8,662 nt of DNA, taken from the NCBI GenBank assembly GCA_016190405.1, contig JACPQO010000083.1, forward strand, positions 1 through 8,662, given 5' to 3'. The notes under the pieces were generated by a model. The model ran no database searches, was not told the origin of the DNA, and worked only from the letters and a program-made list of their open reading frames with translations. Each line of letters begins with the position of its first letter. The first letter of the stretch is position 1. Both the position numbers and the translations under genes were made by a program. This DNA is from Chloroflexota bacterium (GTDB lineage Bacteria; Chloroflexota; Dehalococcoidia; SM23-28-2; RBG-16-64-32). Shown in pieces: positions 5,867 to 8,662 of this stretch.

Positions 5867-6367
5867 CTACTCCTTCGCCTTCAAGTATCGCACGAGCAGG
5901 GCCAGGGCCGCCTCCGCCGATGCCCGCTTGGTGTGAGAGCGGTCGCCCCGCCAGACATGCTGTTCGCTGAGGAGGGTCCCCGCGGCGGCCAAGGCCACGT
6001 AGGTCAGCCCCACCGGCTTCGTCTCGGTGCCGCCGCCCGGGCCGGCGATGCCGGTCACGGCCAGCCCCACGCTGGCGCCGGCTTGGCGGCGGACTCCCTC
6101 GGCCATAGCCCCGGCAGCGGCGGCGCTGACGGCGCCTTCGCTTGCCAGCAGTTGCTCCGGCACGCCCAACTGCTCCTTCAGCCGGTTGTGGTAGGCGATT
6201 ACGCCGCCCAGGAAGACGGCGGAGCTGCCTGGCACTTCCGTGATCAGGTGCCCGATCAGCCCGCCCGTGCTCGACTCGGCGACCGCCAGGGTCAGCCCGC
6301 GCTCGCCCATCAGCCGCACCACCTCAGCGGCCAGCGGGCTGCGAGTGTCTCGCTTCCACCCACTCAA
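5867..6367 (-). CDS. pncC: Stand-alone CinA C-terminal domain protein, nicotinamide-nucleotide amidase (PncC type)
   Basis: A 166-residue CinA C-terminal domain without the N-terminal MoCF-like domain. The family hydrolyses the amide of nicotinamide mononucleotide to nicotinate mononucleotide plus ammonia, recycling NMN into NAD. Motifs seen are AESSTGG (30-36, AESCTGG in most relatives), the GGVIAYHN segment with Y59 and K64, and [10 protein letters not shown] (105-114), followed by [10 protein letters not shown]. Between K64 and GVP there is one residue fewer than in E. coli PncC (KEQLGV against KAQMIGV). The start is uncertain. The TTG at 6367 gives an N-terminal helix like that of E. coli PncC but overlaps the epimerase gene by 44 bases; its nearest purine-rich site (AAGGGAGG, 6390-6383) is about 15 bases away. 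GTG codons at 6322 and 6319 would remove the overlap but shorten that helix. It is followed 7 bases later by the flavin reductase gene, so both are probably on one transcript. Confidence 0.88.
   Translation of the reverse strand: MSGWKRDTRSPLAAEVVRLMGERGLTLAVAESSTGGLIGHLITEVPGSSAVFLGGVIAYHNRLKEQLGVPEQLLASEGAVSAAAAGAMAEGVRRQAGASVGLAVTGIAGPGGGTETKPVGLTYVALAAAGTLLSEQHVWRGDRSHTKRASAEAALALLVRYLKAKE
5870..5875 (-). promoter_or_regulatory. Ribosome binding site of the flavin reductase gene
   Basis: AAGGAG on the minus strand overlaps the last codons of the PncC-like gene and lies 10 bases before the GTG at 5859. It supports the GTG start and coupled translation. Confidence 0.7.
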
Positions 6368-7337
6368 CGCTGCGCCTGATCGCCTCCCTTAGGGGCACTT
6401 TCGCTTGCCAGCCCAGCGCCTCGAGCTTACCCATATCCAGCACGTAGTCCTGCGCGAGGGTAGCGGCGCTGAAGCGGGTCATCGTCGGCCGCCGCGTTCG
6501 GTTGCTCAGACGGGCCAGGGTTTCGCTCACGGCGCCGTAGAAGAAGACGAGCCAGAAAGGCACACTGCGTCTCGGCGGCCTGGCCCCGATGGCCTCGGCG
6601 ACGGTGGTGAACACCTCGCGTTGCGTCAGAACCTCGGCGGCCAGGTTGTAGACCTGGCCCACGGCCTTTTCCTCGGTCGCCGCCAGGATGCAGGCCTCAG
6701 CGGCGTCGCCCGCGTAGACGCAGTGCCAGCGGTTGTCTGGTCGGCCCACGTAGACGGCGCCGCCGCCCCGCAGGTAAGACATGAGCTCCGGCATGATGGA
6801 CCTGTCACGCTCGCCCAGGATCAGGGCCGGCCGCACCGCCGACACCTGGATCGGGCCCCTCGTGTGGTAATCCCAGGCGATCCGCTCGGCGGCCAGCTTC
6901 GAGCGCTGGTAGTGGTCCCAGGAAGGGGGGCGCTCCTCCAGCGGCCCGTCCTCATAGAGTGTCGCGCCTCGCAGCTTCGGCCTGGTCGGGTACACCGAAT
7001 CGGTGCTCACGTGCAGAAAGCGCGGCGCGCCGGCGGCGAGCGCCGCCGCCAGCGCGTTCTCCGTGCCGCGAATCGTCGTCGCCTCAAAGGCGGGCCAGGG
7101 GCCCCAGTCGCTGACCATGGCGGCGGCGTGATAGACCACGTCCATGCCTTCGGCGGCGCGACGCAGCGACTCCGGGTCGGTCACGTCGCCCTGGGCGATG
7201 GGAACCCCCCGCTGCTGAAGGTAGGACACCTCGCTGCTGGGACGGGCCAGGGCACGGACCTCGTCGCCCCGCGCCAGTAGCCTATCAACGATATGGCTTC
7301 CCAGCAGCCCGGTGGCCCCGGTGACTAGAGCTTTCAT
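6324..7337 (-). CDS. NAD(P)-dependent epimerase/dehydratase family protein (extended SDR, 3-beta-HSD-like)
   Basis: A 337-residue extended SDR. The Rossmann motif is [10 protein letters not shown] (6-15), D51 lies in the GDVTD segment, and YHAAA is at 69-73. The catalytic site is S111/T112 with Y143xxxK147 (YQRSK). The C-terminal half binds the substrate and includes [13 protein letters not shown] and GQVYNLAAE, typical of the family. A hydrophobic patch ([10 protein letters not shown]) near residue 250 recalls membrane-associated 3-beta-hydroxysteroid dehydrogenase-like members. Sugar-nucleotide epimerase, dihydroflavonol-reductase-like and sterol dehydrogenase roles cannot be told apart here. 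The ATG at 7337 immediately precedes the first beta-strand (MKALVTG); a longer frame to a TTG at 7403 would add 22 unconserved residues. It leads the minus-strand cluster and overlaps the PncC-like gene. No sugar or sterol genes are nearby to suggest a substrate. Confidence 0.9.
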   Translation of the reverse strand: MKALVTGATGLLGSHIVDRLLARGDEVRALARPSSEVSYLQQRGVPIAQGDVTDPESLRRAAEGMDVVYHAAAMVSDWGPWPAFEATTIRGTENALAAALAAGAPRFLHVSTDSVYPTRPKLRGATLYEDGPLEERPPSWDHYQRSKLAAERIAWDYHTRGPIQVSAVRPALILGERDRSIMPELMSYLRGGGAVYVGRPDNRWHCVYAGDAAEACILAATEEKAVGQVYNLAAEVLTQREVFTTVAEAIGARPPRRSVPFWLVFFYGAVSETLARLSNRTRRPTMTRFSAATLAQDYVLDMGKLEALGWQAKVPLREAIRRSVEWVEARHSQPAGR

Positions 7338-7415
7338 TCGCTGGCCGTTCCCTGGCGCGCTACCCCCGCCTGGGATACGCTTGACGCGACCAATATACAA
7401 CAACTCAGCGATGGC
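7338..7415. promoter_or_regulatory. Divergent intergenic region, probable promoters for both directions
   Basis: This 78-base gap separates two genes pointing away from each other, so promoters for both should lie here or just inside the genes. It holds an AT-rich island at 7391-7403 (CAATATACAACAA) in otherwise very GC-rich DNA. On the minus strand this offers a TATATT (7397-7392) that could be a -10 element for the epimerase, but no good -35 is at the right spacing. On the plus strand TTGACG at 7381 has no matching -10. The placement is inferred from gene orientation. Confidence 0.4.
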
Positions 7416-8423
7416 ATGAGCCGTTACTCCCTAAGTATAGGCATCGCTCAGGCGGAGGAGGTGGCCCGCCTGGCCAGGCGGGCCGAGGCTGCCGGCTTCG
7501 AGGCCTTGTGGACCTCGGAGATGTTCCACGACCCCTTCCTGCCCCTGGCCGCGGCTGCCGCCGGCACCTCTCGCATCGGGCTGGGTACCTCCATCGCCCT
7601 GGCCTTCGTGCGCAGCCCGTGGGTTACGGCGCTATCGGCTCTGGATCTGGATGTCCTATCGGGCGGGCGATTCCTGCTGGGCCTGGGCACGGGCCTGAAA
7701 CGGCTCAACGAGCGCTGGCACGGCGTGGCCTACGGCAAGCCCACGCCCCACGTCAAGGAGTGCATCCAGCTCATCCGCCTAATCATGGAGCGGGCGCATC
7801 GCGGTGAGCCGATCCGCTTCTCCGGCCAATACTACGATGTCGACATCCAGGGCTGGCGCCGGCCCGTCAGCCCCGTGCGCGAGCGGGTCCCCATCTACCT
7901 GGCGGGGGTGCGCGAGGGGATGATCCGGACGGCGGCCGAGGTGGCGGACGGGCTGCTCGGCCACCCGATCTACTCCCTGCGCTGGATTCGGGAGGTTGTC
8001 CTGCCGTCGGTGGCCCGGGGCCTCCAGGAGAGCGGCCGCCCGCGCGATGAGTTCCACCTTTGCCTCGCTGTCTGCTGCGCCGTGGGCAAGGACGTGCGAC
8101 AGGCCCGCCGCGCCGCCGCCGCCACCATCGCCTTCTACGCCACGGTGCGGACCTACGAGCCGCTGTTCGCCGCTTTTCAGCCGGAGGTCCAGCGCATCCA
8201 GGACGCCCTTATGCGGGACGACCCGGCGGCCATGGCCGACGCCGTCAGCGACGAGATGGTCGATGCCTTTGCCGTGGCCGGCACGCCGGACCAGGCGCGC
8301 GCGAAACTCGCCGCCTACGCCGACCTGGCGGACACGATATGCCTGACGCCGCCCGACCAGCATATCGACCCGCAGGAGTCCGCGGCGTACCGCGAGGCGC
8401 TGCTGGCCACGTTCGCGGAGTAG
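7416..8423 (+). CDS. LLM-class flavin-dependent oxidoreductase, probably F420-dependent (luciferase-like)
   Basis: A 335-residue TIM-barrel protein of the bacterial luciferase-like superfamily, in the branch usually annotated as F420-dependent (TIGR03617-like by recollection, not searched). Features are RAEAAGFEALWTSEMFHDPFLP (22-43), the GLGTSIALAFVRSP strand-loop (55-68), SGGRFLLGLGTG (82-93), a conserved VPIYLAG strand in the middle and the helical AGTPDQARAKLAAYADLA near the end. Members oxidise or reduce organic substrates with F420 or FMN; the substrate is unknown. ATG 7416 is chosen because the conserved first strand (YSLSIGI) begins four residues later. There is no strong ribosome site, so a short leader or near-leaderless transcript is possible. 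Its TAG stop (8421-8423) lies inside the palindrome at 8420-8447, which may mean the repeat shaped the current C-terminus. Relatives of similar length suggest little has been lost. Confidence 0.9.
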   Translation: MSRYSLSIGIAQAEEVARLARRAEAAGFEALWTSEMFHDPFLPLAAAAAGTSRIGLGTSIALAFVRSPWVTALSALDLDVLSGGRFLLGLGTGLKRLNERWHGVAYGKPTPHVKECIQLIRLIMERAHRGEPIRFSGQYYDVDIQGWRRPVSPVRERVPIYLAGVREGMIRTAAEVADGLLGHPIYSLRWIREVVLPSVARGLQESGRPRDEFHLCLAVCCAVGKDVRQARRAAAATIAFYATVRTYEPLFAAFQPEVQRIQDALMRDDPAAMADAVSDEMVDAFAVAGTPDQARAKLAAYADLADTICLTPPDQHIDPQESAAYREALLATFAE

Positions 8424-8447
8424 GGGCGGTTCGCGAACCGCCCCTAC
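8420..8447. repeat. Perfect 28-base palindrome, copy 2 (GTAGGGGCGG family), carrying two convergent stop codons
   Basis: 8420-8433 and 8434-8447 are exact reverse complements with no central base (arm GTAGGGGCGGTTCG). The TAG at 8421-8423 ends the plus-strand LLM gene. Its mirror image at 8446-8444 ends the minus-strand gene. The two coding regions are only 20 bases apart. The outer ten bases of each arm match the copy at 625-655. A hairpin forms on either strand, so it may act as a two-way transcription barrier, although no U-tract is present. Confidence 0.92.
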
Positions 8448-8662
8448 CGTTCCACCAGGCAGGAGACAAACGTATACGCGTACAGCGCCAGCCCCGGCGT
8501 CGCCGGGGGCAGCGTCAGTTCGTGGCTGTCCAGCTCCCGGTTGGTCGCCAGCCGGTACATGCGGGGCGCATCCACCTCGACGAAGGCGCGGCCGTCCTCC
8601 TCGAAGCGCACGTCCTCGCCGGCGTCCTCGCGGGCCAGGGGAGCGCCGTCCTGGGTCAGGTA
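8444..8662 (-). CDS. C-terminal end of a DipZ/thioredoxin-like protein; 5' part beyond the right edge
   Basis: Reading the minus strand from the right edge gives 72 open codons ending in TAG at 8446-8444, in the codon style of the neighbouring genes. The segment includes DVRFEEDGRAFVEVDAPRMY, then RLATNRELDSHELTLP, and ends GLALYAYTFVSCLVER. The pattern, a short beta-rich domain with V-x-x-PRMYxL, then xxHxLxL and GxxxYxFTF at the extreme C-terminus, matches the C-terminal domain that follows the thioredoxin domain in DipZ-like proteins such as M. tuberculosis DipZ (ends ...VQAYVFTFG). If right, the full protein is a thiol-disulfide redox protein or an NHL/thioredoxin protein facing the cell exterior. 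The thioredoxin CxxC and any membrane part lie outside the window. The family call rests on about 40 residues and is moderate; that this is a real coding end is well supported. Confidence 0.7.
   Translation of the reverse strand, partial: YLTQDGAPLAREDAGEDVRFEEDGRAFVEVDAPRMYRLATNRELDSHELTLPPATPGLALYAYTFVSCLVER

Noticed and set aside
5386..7280. Several long plus-strand open frames opposite the flavin reductase, PncC-like and epimerase genes
   Set aside because: The minus-strand proteins all have complete family motifs; the plus-strand products are low-complexity mirror frames.
7335..7403. TTG at 7403 as the epimerase start
   Set aside because: It would add 22 residues with no conserved features before the first Rossmann strand and use up nearly the whole divergent gap.
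7381..7409. TTGACG at 7381 as a -35 box for the LLM gene
   Set aside because: At 16-18 bases downstream there is no recognisable -10 hexamer; the AT-rich TATACA is only 7 bases away.
1..8662. A previously undescribed defence or multi-gene system
   Set aside because: The genes are mostly ordinary metabolic, repair and redox families in several transcription units; only one protein is unrecognised and its neighbours give no system context.

Overview
The window is a GC-rich (by eye about two-thirds G+C), densely coded stretch of bacterial chromosome. It holds nine complete protein genes and two genes cut by the window edges. I see no RNA genes, CRISPR arrays, transposases or phage genes. The gene set suggests a member of Chloroflexota or a similar high-GC lineage found mainly in metagenomes. 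The pointers are a methylmalonyl-CoA mutase large subunit that ends without a B12-binding domain, an F420-type luciferase-like oxidoreductase, and many short palindromic repeats between genes. This assignment is inference; nothing in the window is diagnostic.

Left half (1-5234, all on +): the 3' end of a methylmalonyl-CoA mutase large subunit; a FabG/PhaB-type 3-oxoacyl reductase; a small membrane protein; an AlkA-like DNA glycosylase; a retropepsin-like aspartic protease with a well-placed ribosome site and GTG start; a biosynthetic-type acetyl-CoA acetyltransferase; and a 315-residue protein I do not recognise. The mutase, reductase and thiolase all act on acyl-CoA or acyl-carrier substrates, and they give the region its only visible metabolic theme. 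Unrelated genes lie between them and no PHA synthase is visible, so a PHA pathway cannot be claimed.

Right half: a minus-strand cluster (7337 down to 5377) encodes an NAD(P)-dependent epimerase/dehydratase, a stand-alone CinA C-terminal (PncC-type) amidase and a flavin reductase-like protein. The genes are packed tightly or overlap, so they are probably one operon. Its last gene converges on the unknown 315-residue gene across a 142-base spacer filled with inverted repeats. Divergent from the epimerase is an LLM-class oxidoreductase on +. That gene converges at 8420-8447 with the C-terminal end of a DipZ/thioredoxin-like gene on the minus strand, which runs off the right edge.

The most distinctive feature is the repeat content between genes. 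Two palindromes share the arms GTAGGGGCGG...CCGCCCCTAC (625-655 and 8420-8447). Two CCTGAGC...TCGAAGG elements and a heptamer tandem repeat lie at 1465-1606. Hairpins lie at 4226-4257, 5257-5278 and 5297-5354. The perfect palindrome at 8420-8447 carries the stop codons of both converging genes. I found no convincing new multi-gene system. The best leads are this repeat family, the altered cofactor/active-site residues of the reductase, and the unrecognised 315-residue protein.
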